This document shows, piece by piece, positions 34,413 to 46,898 of a stretch of DNA of 64,000 bases. Origin of the DNA: Sclerotinia nivalis (Eukaryota > Ascomycota > Leotiomycetes > Helotiales > Sclerotiniaceae); contig JAPEIS010000001.1 in assembly GCA_029531795.1 (NCBI GenBank), positions 5,580,001 to 5,644,000 of the forward strand. Direction: 5' to 3'. The notes under the pieces are model-generated. The model was not told the DNA's origin. It made no database searches and was given only the letters and a program-made list of their open reading frames with translations. How positions within the stretch are numbered: the first letter of the stretch is position 1; each line of letters begins with the position of its first letter. The translations under genes and the position numbers were made by a program.

Positions 34413-35157
34413 GACCCGCTTGCTTGGGTATGGGATATTCTCCAAGGAGGTGCCACTGAATTAATGTTTCCCGTCACCTGTAGACATTCCCTCCCCTCAA
34501 ACAATCATCACTATACTCCAAGTTTTCAGATCAATCTCATGCAAGTATCCTTCGATTTCACAAGACCCTAGGAGAAAATCGAACAGCGTCATACATAGGT
34601 AGGCAACCGATTTGAAATTTACCTCTCACGAAGCTCTAAAGACATGATTTATTTTGTCGATAGAACTATATACCCACTATCTAATTGCTCACTATGGTCC
34701 CAGACATTAATAGGTGATCTTTTAGTCCCTCAGTTATCCCCCCTCCAATCCTTAAGAGATAGTCAAACACTAGTGGCTTAATTCTAAGTCCTTCTAGAGA
34801 TCTGGAGAGCGATGGGTGGGGAGAATGGTAACGAAAGGCTTTGTCTAGTCAGGGTGTGGGGGGAAGCGCAATGCGGAAGTACACGAAGCTGGCTCGCAAA
34901 TACCAGTTTCAGATGGCTCAAATCATTTTCCAAATTTCGAATTACTGTGTTGCAAGTTGCGTGTGTATTTGCCATAGTTGGATCAAATATATAAGAATAA
35001 GAATCCCTATTTGAGGAACGAAAACATTTCTTGATATTCGCGTGGTAACCGTCTATCTCATATCTGCCCCTATAACTCCATCAAAACTAATGCATACAAT
35101 GATATCTTTCCCAAATCTAGCCATTTTCATCCGTAAATCCCATTCATATCGCTTCAA
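34413..35157. other. convergent intergenic spacer
   Basis: 0.75 kb between the 3' ends of the GRF gene and the FGAM synthase gene. No gene seen. Confidence 0.5.
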
Positions 35158-38100
35158 TCAACCAACCCATCTTCTAGCACTCTTGAACATCCTCACCCAA
35201 GGTCCAAATTCTCCCCATTCATCTACGCTCTCCTTTGGTACATAACTACCCACATCTGCCATGATCGTTCTCTCGGGATGTGGCATCATAGCCAATACTC
35301 TTCCATCCAAACTTCTAACCGCCGCAATACCTTCGGGACTGCCATTTGGATTGTATGGGTATCTCATGGTTGGCTTATCAAAGTTGTCGGTATATCTGAT
35401 TGGGATGAGATTATCGGCATTCAAAGCTCCCAAGTCGGTATCGTTCTTGAAAGAAGCTCGACCTTCACCGTGCGAGACAACGATAGGTAAGGAACTTCCA
35501 TTCATACCGTGGAGGAATACAGATGGCTTCTTGGCATTGTCCTGGATCTTAACCATGCTGACTCTGCCTTCGAATTGTTGAGATTGGTTATCAACGAAAA
35601 CTGGCCAATGAGAAGTGCCAGGAATCAGTTCGGATATGCGACTAAGCATTTGACAACCATTGCAAACACCCAATGCAAAGGTATCTGGGCGTTTGAAGAA
35701 GTTCTCAAACTCTGGTCGGGCTTTTTGTTCATGCATAAGAATAGAATTTGCCCAACCACGACCAGCACCAAGGACATCACCATAAGAGAAACCGCCACAG
35801 GCAGCAATACCAACAAAATTAGCGAGAGAATAATGCCCAGAGATAATGTCAGTCATGTGCACATCAATAGGATCAAATCCTGCAGCCTTGAAAGCGAATG
35901 CCATTTCGGCGTGACCATTAACTCCTTGTTCACGGAGGATAGCCACGCGAGGTGCCTTTGCGAAGGCAGATGTGATTGATGCTGTCAATGGAAGAATATT
36001 CTCCTTAGGTTCATAGGTAAGGTTATAATGGAGACCAGAGTCGCGATCATCTTTAATGTTCTCAAATTCAACGTCAGCACAATCAACGTTGTCTCTAAGA
36101 CGTTGCATCTGGTACGATGTTTTGGTCCACTGTTGTTGAAGCTCAGATCTGGGCATATGTAAGATTGGCTTCTGTCCGTAGCGAATGGCGAGCTGCTGTT
36201 TCGATGCAGCTGGCACTCGACCAATCTTTCTGATGAGTCCTGGGGGAGGACCACAGGTAGCAAAACACCTCATGAAGTTGACCTCGTCCGACTTTCGGAC
36301 TTGGAAAACAGCACCCAATTCTTCGTTGAATAAAGCTTCAATCACATGAGATGGGGATGCGCTTTTGGAAACTCCATCAAGCATGATCTCGGCGCCACAT
36401 CGCCCAGCAAACATCATTTCAGCGATCGTAGTTAATAAACCACCATCTGAGATATCATGATAAGCCAACACAACGCCTGACTCGTGTAATTGTTGCAAAG
36501 CATCGAAGTAGTCGACAATGAGATCAGTGTCCCTGACATCTGGTGCTTCATCTCCAACCTGGCCGAAAGATTGAGCAAGTGCTGATCCACCCAAGGCTTT
36601 GTGACCTTGAGCAAGGTCAACATACATTAATGTAGTTTCTCCGACGTCTTCCAATCTTCGAAGTGCAGGTGTCCATGTATTACGAACATTTGCGACTGGT
36701 GCAAAGGCTGAGATAACTACAGTCATAGGAGATGTGACTGTTTTAGAGTCTCCAGTCTTCTCATCCTTCCACGACGCTTTCATTGATGTTGAGTCTTTGC
36801 CGACGGGAATACTGACTCCTAGCTGAGGGCAGAGATCCATTCCAATTGCCTGGACTGCCTCATACAAAGCTGCACCCTCACCAGGTTGGTTCACTGCGGC
36901 CATCCAATTTGCGGATAAACGAATGCGAGGTAAGTTACCTAGAAGATGTGCTGCTCCAATATTCATCAAACTTTCGGCAACAGCCATTCTAGCCGACGCT
37001 GCAGCCGAGATTAAAGCCAAAGTAGGCTTTTCACCCATAGCCATAGCTTCACCAGTCTTCAATTTGCCACCAATGTTAAGGGCAGTAGCTGTGACAGCTA
37101 CATCTGCGACAGGGGTTTGCCATGGTCCAACCATTTGGTCACGAACCGTCAAACCTCCTACCGAACGATCGCCGATGGTAATGAGGAAGGATTTGGAGCC
37201 AACGGACGGTAGAGAAAAGACGCGCTCGATGGCCATTCTTAAGAGATCATGATCAGGAATCTGTGGATAGGCTTCCTTAAGAGACTTCTCTGCGTTGAAT
37301 GGAAGAAGCTGCGGCTTCCTGGACTGCACGATTCTGTCCAACTTCCTGTCCTTAGGGAACAAGGTAGACATAGGAAGATCAATAGGCGTAGGGTGCTCTG
37401 AAGAATCCCGATCAGTCACCACAAGTCTGGCAACTCCATCTTGATCTTTAGGAACAACCGTTCCAACATTGGAGAAGCCACATCGTTCCCGTTCTATAGA
37501 TAATTAGTATTAAGTTGACCTTTTCTTGAGACAAAACTTACTAGCAATGCTGGTGAACCTAGCAAGGTCTTCCTTATTGACGATCAAGACGTAGCGTTCT
37601 TGAGCTTCGCAACACCAGATTTGTAGAGGACTCATACTGCCATCCGCACTTTCAACATCTCTAAGCTCGAATTTACCACCATACCCGGCATCCTTAACAA
37701 GTTCAGGTAAAGCATTGGATAATCCACCGGCTCCTACATCATGAATGAATGCAATAGGATTTTCGTCCTTCAAGGCTCTGCAGTGATCGATCACCATTTG
37801 GGCTCTCCGTTCCATTTCTGGATTTCCTCGCTGAACACTATCAAAGTCAAGCTCAACAGAGCTTTCCCCGGCAGATGTGTTACTTGAAGCTGCGCCTCCA
37901 CCTAGACCAATCAGCATTGCTGGGCCACCAAGAACGATTACATGAGCTTCAGGCTTCACATCGTTGCCATTCTTGAGAGCGTGTCCGGGTCTGACGGTAC
38001 CGAGCCCACCAGCGATCATGATAGGCTTGTGATAACCCCGGCACTCATCTGTTGATGCATCCGCATCTGTGAGGAGAGTACGGAACGAGCCAGCAAGACA

Positions 38101-39617
38101 CGGTCTACCGAACTCGTTATTGAATCTGGCGCTACCAATTGGTGCTTCTAGCATGATATCCAAACTACTGGCATAATGCGCTGGCTTGCCAACATCCATT
38201 TCCCAGGGTTGCTTGTGTCCTGGAATCAAAAGGTCCGAGACCCAGAATCCACAGAGACCAGCTTTTGGGGCCGATCCTCTACCAACAGCACCTTCATCTC
38301 TAATCTCCCCACCAGAACCGGTTGCTGCTCCTGGAAAGGGTGAGATTGCCGTAGGATGGTTATGAGTCTCGACCTTCGCTAAAATATGCACGACTTCGGG
38401 GGTTTGCTTCCAGCTACCAGTAGAGTATTCCGGGGCCCAGTGACTTGCCATCTCTCCTTGTAACACGGCAGCATTATCGCTATATGCCGATACGGTAAAA
38501 TCCGGGTTCTTCTTGTGAGTGTTTCGAATCATTTCGAATAAACTCCTATCCATACCTATGCCGTCAATCGTCCAGTTCGCATTAAACTGTTTATGCCTAC
38601 AGTGCTCAGAATTGACCTGTGCGAACATAAACAACTCAACATCGGTAGGAGATCTTCCGTGTTGAGTGTATTTCTCCACAAGGTATTCCATTTCTGGGGT
38701 GTCTAGAGCTAGACCACGCTTCACATTATAGGCTTTTAAAACTTCAATTGGTGTTGAACCGTCTACCCAAAGATCAACAACTTCCAAGGGAATTGGTTCC
38801 CCCTCTTCGAAGATTTTGTGAACATCTGGTTCTTCGGCACTAAAGTTCTCGGTCATGCGGTCGTAAAGGATATCTTTGAATGGCAAATCCTCCGCCTGAG
38901 AAATAGAAAGTCAGTGACTGCTTTGAAAATCAATAGCATTGAATTTCTAAACAAAATTTAACATAAAGGAATGTGAACTGAAATGAAACTGATTGTGCTC
39001 ACCTCTGCCTCAGATGGTTCGGCGAATTGTACCAAAATAGCACGACCTCTTTCGATTCTTTGAACTTGGGATTCGAGACCGCATACATGTGCGATATTTG
39101 TGGCTTTGGAACTCCATGGGGAAAGATTTCGCGGAGTGACGTCTGAAAAATAAAGGAGTTAATAAATGTTGTCGATATTTAGGAAGGAACTAGGGGCCAT
39201 GACTGTTGACCAAGGCGCGGATGACGCAAAAAGTCATACTCCAAAAGAAACACTCTTTCCAAACTCCCAAATGAGATTCAACGATCAAATTGTTTCAATG
39301 TCTAAGCTGAGATTTGACAATCGAATGGTCTTGAAGGCTCGATTTGAAAAGAATGTTTTGATATGCGATCTATGACAAAGTGACAACTTACAATATATTT
39401 TACTCCTCACGCCGGCCTCCAATATCGTCTCTGAACCTGGAAGAAGTTGTTTAAGTTTGGCTTCAGTTTCGGGATCGGAATGTCGCAGATGAGTATAATG
39501 AATCCAAACACCCTTAAGCTCGACCTTCACAGCATGAAGATCATTGATTCTAGCAGCAAGCTTCACAGCCTCCGCTGCTGTGAAGCAAGAGTCTCCAGGC
39601 AATTTGAGGTATTCCAT
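35158..39617 (-). CDS. ADE6: phosphoribosylformylglycinamidine synthase (FGAM synthase)
   Basis: Fourth step of de novo purine synthesis: FGAR + glutamine + ATP to FGAM + glutamate, cytosolic. Four exons, 39617-39392, 39142-39003, 38895-37542 and 37493-35158, join in phase to 1351 aa, the normal length for the large eukaryotic PurL. The N-terminal PurS-like part begins [12 protein letters not shown]. The FGAM synthase halves carry [44 protein letters not shown] and [12 protein letters not shown], then [26 protein letters not shown]. The C-terminal glutaminase has [14 protein letters not shown] and GVCNGCQML, with nucleophile about C1184 and partners H1312 and E1314 in MPHPER. Intron 1 is long (249 nt). 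A CACGTG lies about 520 nt upstream at 40135-40140. Yeast name ADE6 is used for orthology. Confidence 0.96.
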
Positions 39618-40134
39618 GTCCAAGGGGTTGGTTGGAGTGAGAAAAAATTGATCCCCGCTGAAGAGATTTCTGGAGACAAAATCTTATCGTTATCGTGGAG
39701 GGGTTACCTGTGAGTTATATAAAAGATAGATGCCTTAGAGACTAGGCCCAAGAGCATGCTAAACGTCAATCAGAATTAGTCTTTTTTCTGTTTGCTTTAC
39801 CGGAAAAGACTATATATTATTTCCAACAAATCTTAAAATCTTTTAACTCTGTACCTCAACACCCTCGTCTGAATATCTAACCTCTCCTCTCATCTCTTCT
39901 CTTTCTCTTTTTACATCTTCGAGAATGTATGACAACTCCATCTCTTTTACCACGAATATTCTAGTTGGATTCAATATTTTAGAAATCATAAACATCGGAA
40001 TGTAGTTCAATAGGTAGTCAAATGTTTCAACTAGATTCAACAATTCAAAGCTTCACATTGTTAAAATGCAGTCCGATAGGTAGCCGTAAGTCGAAGACTC
40101 AATGCCAAACTCTTATCCACCGTAATCTTATCAG

Positions 40135-40140
40135 CACGTG
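40135..40140. promoter_or_regulatory. CACGTG hexamer upstream of FGAM synthase
   Basis: Perfect palindromic E-box about 520 nt upstream of the ADE6 start codon and about 125 nt downstream of the tRNA-Tyr 3' end. A bHLH site is possible; a six-base motif is weak evidence. Confidence 0.3.
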
Positions 40141-40243
40141 AAATTCATCCAATCCAAAATGCAACGATGACTCCACCTGCCCACACAATCCTCCCACATC
40201 AAAATTCTCTCACCCCTCACAAATTTCATCAAACGAAAAGTGC

Positions 40244-40258
40244 AAAAAGATACCAAAA
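40244..40258 (-). terminator. Pol III T-run terminators of tRNA-Tyr
   Basis: Minus-strand T4 (40255-40258) and T5 (40244-40248) runs follow the tRNA-Tyr 3' end by 8-22 nt. Confidence 0.65.
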
Positions 40259-40265
40259 GATAAAT

Positions 40266-40352
40266 TCTCTCAGGCGTGAGTCGAACACGCGACATCCAGA
40301 TTACAATGAACAATTACAGTCTGACGTCATAAACCAACTAGACGACCGAGAG
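40266..40352 (-). tRNA. tRNA-Tyr(GUA) with a 12-nt intron
   Basis: Read on the minus strand: acceptor CTCTCGG pairs with CTGAGAG (one G-U), discriminator A. The D arm has an AGTTGGTTTA loop. Anticodon stem TCAGA/TCTGG with loop CT-GTA-A gives anticodon GUA. A 12-nt intron (ttgttcattgta) sits after position 37 and A38 follows. T arm is GCGTG-TTCGACT-CACGC. Mature length 75 nt. The D stem has one T-T mismatch at its end, otherwise canonical. Confidence 0.93.
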
Positions 40353-41059
40353 TGTGATCGAGTGAGCTCGAACCGGTCAGGGTACCACTGAACCATAAAC
40401 GGTTTAGTGATTGTTGAAGAACAAGCCGTCGTTGAAGAATATACAGCTACTGCAACGTGCAGATCCCCTTCCACACACACATCTCGGAAAATTCATTGCG
40501 TTTGTTCTTCGATATTTTGATTTTTTATACCAGCAATGCTTTCATATTAGTCAAGTGGCATTCAGAAATTAATAGTGCCTCCGTATTCGATAGTTTCGAT
40601 ATACAACTCACTGTGTGTAGGAGTAGATGGGTTGACCCACACTCCATCCAAAGTTCCAGTCACAATCTCATGCTTCTCATGGAATGCCAGCAATCTACAA
40701 GTGTAGGTAGTCCACCATCATCAGATGATAGACATCCCTCGTCCATGCCTCACATCTTCACTAGCTTCTTTCCATTTCTTCTCCAAATTACTGTAAGCTT
40801 GAAGTCATGCTGCAAATTCTTTAAGCCTCTTCTTGGCTTAGTATCACACTCGCTAGTATCTGTTGATATTACAATAACATGCTCAAAAGAGCTCATAAGA
40901 GCTCATATTCCATGTTCATTGCTGCAACTCATTCAAGTTACCATATGCTAGTTGGTATTACTGCACAATGCGAACTCTTGGAGCGCAAGACTTTAGACTG
41001 TGTCTCGTGATCATACATCTTCGCGGACCAATATATCAATATTCAAACCCCTACTACCA
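40353..41059. other. intergenic region with tRNA-like relic
   Basis: No protein gene is supported. The first 50 bp (to about 40405) resemble a tRNA without its anticodon arm on the minus strand (see findings). The rest is AT-rich DNA with a repeated AAGAGCTCATA motif at 40886-40903. Confidence 0.45.
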
Positions 41060-41610
41060 CGCAGAAAAAACCACAACCATCAAAGACACCTCAGATCTAG
41101 CAAGGCTAAACATACCTCAACAACGGCCAATACAAAGCCGGTCTCCATCTTCTCCCAAAAGTCGTTCTCGATATTGGTTGCGGACCCAATAATCTCACAA
41201 CACACATTGCGTCACTCGTCAGCCCAGAAAGGACAATCGTCAGCATAGATCCCAATAAAGAGCGCATTTTGCTCGCACTCAAAACATTTCAAGACAATAC
41301 CAATCCATTTTTCCATGGAAGAATAACTAAGGATCTGTTGATAATTTGAAAATAAGAGTTTTGATATTGTGCTAATGAATTCGATATTCCATTGGGTCGC
41401 AGATCAAGCAGTTGCACTTATCGACCGGTTTCCGCGTCCTGAAGACCGGGAATTTTATCGCGGCACAACATAAAATCAAAAAGACCATTCTATCACAGGA
41501 TCCATATTATAGGTATCCTGAAGAAAATGGTCAGAAATATCTAAAGCAGACAGAACTTGAGAGAGTCTACTTGACAAGATCGTGTTTTCCACACGAGAAA
41601 TTTTTGTGAA
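41060..41610 (+). pseudogene. SAM-dependent methyltransferase relic (class I, Methyltransf_11/25-like)
   Basis: Protein-like blocks in order but in different frames: TSDLARLNI (41085-41112), then, after a frame change, NGQYKAGLH and VVLDIGCGPNNLTTHIASLV with SIDPNKERILLAL. VLDIGCGP is motif I, the SAM-binding loop, and the SID acid is motif II. A stop follows at about 41350. The next block, SFDIVLMNSIFHWVADQAVAL, is motif IV/post-I in another frame and ends at a stop near 41470. A last block resembles the C-terminal YPEENGQKYLKQTELERV. No intron borders explain the frame changes, so the gene is broken. The substrate of the ancestor is unknown. Confidence 0.75.
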
Positions 41611-42935
41611 TAGGATTTTGAAGGGGGCGAGAGATGGAGCGGAGATAATTTATTAAGTGGTTGAATAGTACTTCGTCGGGGAAATATTATAAGGGGATAC
41701 CAGTGAATTTGAGGGTAAGGCTGGGAAGTAAATGAAGAGGGAGTGAGATGAGGTTACTACAGAGCAGGGGATAGGAATGGAGATGAACTTCTTAGTTACG
41801 CTTGCTGTTAAGGGGTAAATCAGCTCCTCGCTTGAATGCATGGAGGCATTTTTGAAAGTCTACGAAGTAACTATACGATGACTTCTTATTAGGGAAAAGA
41901 ATTAATTAAGTAATTATATCAATTCCCATTAATCATCAGATCTATTTTCTACAATGTATTAAAACTTATCACTTCATGCCTACTCCCAGAAATTTCTAAT
42001 GCGGCGCCTATGTGATAGTTTTGAACACGCATCAAATGTTCGATACCTATTCAGAAGAATGTAAATCTTGCAATTGTATCAATAAGATAAACAAACACGA
42101 ATTAGTAAAATCAAAGTACTCCAATATTCCAATCGAAACGGAGGACCCTATTATGATAGATTGCAGTCTAAATCGAACTCCTCCCCCCCCAAACACAATC
42201 CATGAACTTTCTCCCCATCTCACTCAAAGACAAGCTTTAAAATCATGCTAAATCCTTCCAAAACTTCAGCCAACCCCTTTCCCCCTCCCCTCTACAAACT
42301 TCAAAGTTGTGAGATATGATGACTGCACCGTGTTCTTGAGGTCAATTAAATTGGACAATTCAACTTGTCCCGTGAAATGCACCAACCAACCAACCTATCA
42401 TTCAATCTCAACAGATATCAAACTTCATCAATACACTCTGAAGAATAAGCATCGAATCTCCCAGAATTGTCACATATAAACCTGCCTACCTCTCTCCCAT
42501 TCATTCCACAAACACATCAAACTAAACCAACTGCTCATTATCATAATTATCCACTAAATAATAAATACAACATCCACACCTTTCTTTCCTACTTTCACTA
42601 GACATTCACAGAACTTTCCTCAATTACATATACATATACACATACTGCAATATACACCCAAGCTTACACCGCAATAACACATGCCAACTTAAAAAGAATA
42701 GATGCAATTGGAGCATATTATGTTTCACACCGACAAAAAGATACTTATTAACCATAAGAAAATATCATTGTAGTCAAGTCATTGATTTTCAGTAACATTG
42801 ATGGGTATGATATCAGCAAGCGAGTTGTAGATGAGCGGCCTTAGATGAAATTAGCTAGTAACTAATCAGCTAATAATAAGATCAATCAAGCTCAAGCACA
42901 ACAATATTAACCAAAAACATACACGCACACAACAC

Positions 42936-43010
42936 CACATCTCCATCTCCATCTCCATCTCTATCTCCATTTCCATTTCCATTTCCATCTCCATTTTCAT
43001 CTTTATCTCC
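42936..43010. repeat. CCATCT/CCATTT hexanucleotide microsatellite
   Basis: Imperfect tandem hexamers (CCATCT, CTATCT, CCATTT) over about 75 bp. Confidence 0.8.
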
Positions 43011-43036
43011 ACTCCCCTCATCCCCGCCAACCCAGC

Positions 43037-43083
43037 CTATCCCCTCCTATCCCCTCCTATCCCCTCCTATCCCCTCCTATCCC
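43037..43083. repeat. CTATCCCCTC 10-bp minisatellite, 4.7 copies
   Basis: Four perfect 10-bp units followed by a partial fifth. No mismatches, suggesting recent expansion. Confidence 0.88.
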
Positions 43084-43350
43084 ACAAATCACCCATCAAC
43101 CCATCAACCCACCATCTTCGGATCTCATACATCCCCACCCCCCAAACCTCACATGTCCCCTCACATCCACATATCCCCTCACATCCACACATCCCCTCCA
43201 ACAACACAACCAAACACACCAAACACACCAACCCAACTCCCCAACTCCCACCCCAATCCCAAATCCCAAATCCCAAATCCACCTTCGATATAAATAACAT
43301 ACCAATACCTACCTACCCACCCACCTACTAAGATCTACACTTCCCCATCT

Positions 43351-43396
43351 CCAACTCCAACTCCAACTCCAACTCCAACTCCAACTCCAACTCCAA
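43351..43396. repeat. CCAACT hexanucleotide microsatellite, about 7.5 copies
   Basis: Perfect tandem CCAACT units within a pyrimidine-rich tract. Confidence 0.85.
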
Positions 43397-43981
43397 AATT
43401 CATTATTCTAAATATAATCCCAACTTGAATTCTAACCCTAACAGTGTATCTTCACGAAAATAATTACAGATCAAGAAATTATTCGGAGCAGTTAGATAAT
43501 TAGGTGTGTTGAAGGATAGTAATGTAATGGAATAGGATGGAATAGAAGGGATACTATGCTATACCATATCATACCATGCCAGGGCAGTGATAGGTTAGAT
43601 AAATTAGATTGAACAGCCCAAGTAGTGACTGAAGCGCTACGAAATGTCTGAGAGAACGCCTAGTGACAAGGTCCAATGTCCATTCGATCAAGTTCGAAGT
43701 TCAAAGTCCCCACAAGCATACGAGAGCACATGAGAAAACCCCTATCATCAAGAATCATATTCATATTGCATATCAACTATTCATAAAATCGTCTAGCAAA
43801 CTAAAATATGTCATCTTATCTCTGCCGTTCCCATCTCAAGACCCTCTTCGCTTCATCCATCCATTTATTTACCAATCTCACCGAATAATCAGACGCTCTT
43901 TTCGGATATTCGCAGAACACAAACCACCCCATATGGATCAAAATGACGCAAAGCTCAAAATGTCATATACCGACTGGTAAC

Positions 43982-45667
43982 TTAATACTCAGCTTCACCC
44001 TCTTCAGCCTCAAAGCTGTCAGCAGCAACCTCTTCGTAATCCTTCTCCAATGCTGCCAAATCTTCTCTTGCTTCGCTAAACTCTCCTTCTTCCATACCTT
44101 CACCAACATACCAATGCACGAAAGCACGCTTGCTGTACATAAGATCGAATTTGTGATCCAATCTTGACCAAGCCTCGGCAATAGCGGTGGTGTTGGACAA
44201 CATACTGACGGATCGATCGACTGAGGCGAGGGCACCATCGTTGGGTGCAGTGGATGGAACAGACATAGGCTTTTGGTAGTTGATGCCGAGCTTAAAACCA
44301 GTTGGACACCATTCGACGAGGTTGAATGATGTCTTGGCTTTAAGGGAAGCGACAGCAGCGTTGCAGTCACGGGGAACGACATCACCACGGTAGAGGAGGG
44401 CAACAGCCATGTATTTTCCATTGCGGGGATCGCAGACAACCATTTGATTGTTTGGCTCAAAGCATCTATATGGAGTCAGTATGAAATATTAATAGTAAAA
44501 TGGAGAAACATACTGGAGGGTCAATTCTTGAGTCTTGAAGCTCTCGTGAGAACTTCTGGAAGCAGAAATGACTGGGGCGTAACTGATCAATGGGTAATGA
44601 ATTCTTGGGTAAGGAACCAAGTTAGTTTGGAACTCGTTGAGATCGACATTCATAGCACCATCGAAACGAAGCGACGAGGTAATGGAGCTGACAACTTGAG
44701 CAATCAATCTGTTGAGATGCTCAAAAGAAGGACGGGGGATGTCCAAGTTGCGGCGGCAGATATCGTATACGGCCTCGTTATCGACCAAGAAGGTACAGTC
44801 GGAGTTTTCGATAGTGCTGTGAGTGCTGAGAACAGCGTTATATGGCTCGACAACAGCGGTGGAAACTCTTGGAGCTGGGTAAACTGCGAATTCGAGTTTG
44901 GATTTCTTGCCATAGTCGGTGGAGAGACGCTCAAGCAAGAGAGATCCGAAACCAGAACCGGTTCCACCACCGAAAGAGTGGAAGATCAAGAAACCTTGAA
45001 GAGAAGAGCAGTTATCCTTGTGGCAGATAATTAGTAATGTCCATCATAGACACATGCGATATTTCCTCACCAGAACGCGACGGATCTTGTCCAAAGTACC
45101 ATCCAACATCTCCTTTCCAATTGTGTAGTGACCACGAGCGTAGTTGTTGGCAGCATCTTCCTTTCCACTGATCAAAAGCTCTGGGTGGAAGAGTGATCTG
45201 TAATCACCAGTTCGGATCTCGTCAATGGGAGATGGGTCGAGATCGACGAAGATGGATCGAGGGACGTATTTACCATTGCCGGTTTCCGTGAAGACTGTAT
45301 CGAGTTGACCGGATTCGTGGACGGCCTTTGCCTCGGGGTCAGGGCGACCATCTTGTAAGAGACCATGCTCAAGAAGATATCTAAACAATCAGTAGATGTA
45401 CAACCGAATATACGAGGCATCAAATCAACTTACAACTCCCAAGCACTGTTACCAAGCTGAGTACCAGCTTGACCGATATGAAGGTGAAGAATCTATAATG
45501 AAAGAATTGTCAATTATCAATCATTGCGACGCGAATATGACGAATAGATGAATGAATACATGGAGGGGATGTACACATCTTTCAATGAAGTGTGTGAAGT
45601 GATGCGGTGGTGGGTGAAGTGTTATAAATCAGAATTGTTTTTGTTTATTTACCTCTCCTCGAGTCAT
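43982..45667 (-). CDS. alpha-tubulin
   Basis: Subunit of the alpha/beta-tubulin dimer of microtubules. Five exons, 45667-45653 (only five codons, MTRGE), 45492-45434, 45380-45071, 45016-44514 and 44465-43982, join in phase to 456 aa. Landmarks: [17 protein letters not shown] at the N-terminus, the tubulin signature [16 protein letters not shown], the alpha-specific [19 protein letters not shown] (with the Glu that acts on beta-tubulin GTP), and [23 protein letters not shown] near the end. The acidic tail ends in Tyr. The H1-S2 loop is short and divergent ([17 protein letters not shown]), with no K40-like lysine. Fungi usually have two alpha-tubulins; this looks like the more divergent one. 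The large first intron (160 nt) is bounded by gtaaat..tatag. A CACGTG at 46066-46071 lies about 400 nt upstream. Confidence 0.95.
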
Positions 45668-46898
45668 CTTGAATTAACCTTTTTTGTTCTCAAAGTAAAT
45701 GGAATGAATTGGGAGAGAATGAGGGGAAGAATGGAATTGAAGTCGTCAATGAGCTATGGCAAAGAATGTTCCCTTCGCGATCTCAGCAAATGCTAGGTTT
45801 AGTGGTTTATTGATTATTTGACGACAGAGTGGATTTGCTGGCAACTGTTCAAATTCGAATTTCGCGAAGTTCTCAAGTTCAAGTTCTCAAGTCCTCGAGT
45901 TGCCTTGGTTGATTTTGAATGTGGGGCCCTTGCATAGTGTGGCAGATAGCGCGGCGGTGTAGATTTTCAGGGGTTAAGAAACCTTAAGGCATTTCGCATT
46001 TGGCAATAAAAGGTATGTAAGATCCCTATTTGAGACGCGCTAGAGCGAATTTGTTTCTTTGATATCACGTGTTGGTGTAATGTCAATGCTATACCGTACT
46101 TCATTCTCGTCGAGGCAGTCAAGTAGGATTATTATATATTCAGCTCTCAGGAAACCACTGAAGACTCTATCCAGGTTTCTGGGTATATATACATAAATGC
46201 CACAATTGCCTCGACTTCCTTACCCTTTCTCTGGCTCTTAACAGTAACAACTCTACTACTCTCTCCTACTCAACAAAACATCCAGGACCAGAGCTATAAT
46301 GTGCTGTGCCACAAATCGAATATTTCGATCCAATCCTAATCAGCCCATCTAATATTGAGATTGCACGGCGGACGGGACATGGTAACCTCATAAAGCTATG
46401 ATCATCCAACTAATCAAATTCATTCTTATGATTTGGGATAAATAATCTATACTAAATGTTAAATGACCTTCGGTTCCAAAGCTCAGGCTGTATGATAAGA
46501 ATTACTTTGGCTTCTCTAATTCAAAATTTAAATGATTAGCACGATATGAAAAGACACATTAGATGAAGGTTCACATTGTTGCAATTTTATCTCATTAATT
46601 TTGAAGATACAAGCTTACGAAGAGCCCATGACCGTGATTTAGTGTACATCGCAGAAGGCAACAAGCAAAAACGATGCTCGCGGAGAAATGAAAGCTTTAG
46701 AAAGTGTAAAGCGTACATCTCCTGCACAAATTGTGCTTTTAACGCCAAGAAGAGAATTTTGAAAATCAAACCCAGACTGCTGCTTCATTCCACTACCAAT
46801 TTTGCCATTATCTTCACTCAAATTGCCTCAGTCGATTCTTTCACTATAAGCATCGGATATCAATTGACCTTGAACCACGCTAAACCTTTCACTTGAAT
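45668..46898. other. intergenic region, tubulin promoter / Ars2 3' end
   Basis: 1.2 kb, no supported gene. It contains CACGTG at 46066-46071 upstream of tubulin. The frame at 46576-46896 has no recognised domain and probably overlaps the 3' UTR of the Ars2 gene. Confidence 0.5.

Larger units (their letters stand above)
39618..40265. other. FGAM synthase promoter region
   Basis: 0.65 kb between ADE6 and tRNA-Tyr. It contains CACGTG at 40135-40140, within Pho4/Bas-type E-box space; no gene seen. A minus-strand frame at 39843-40043 is not supported. Confidence 0.5.
41611..43981. other. low-complexity intergenic region
   Basis: 2.4 kb without a supported gene. It is pyrimidine-rich on the plus strand between about 42900 and 43400 and carries several micro/minisatellites. 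Open frames such as 43067-43305 (minus) are translations of repeats. Confidence 0.5.

Noticed and set aside
43067..43305. Minus-strand frames rich in Cys, Gly and Val
   Set aside because: Translations of tandem repeats (poly-pyrimidine minisatellites), not genes.
44444..45034. 196-aa plus-strand frame over alpha-tubulin
   Set aside because: Antisense to the tubulin exon with the GGGTGSG signature.
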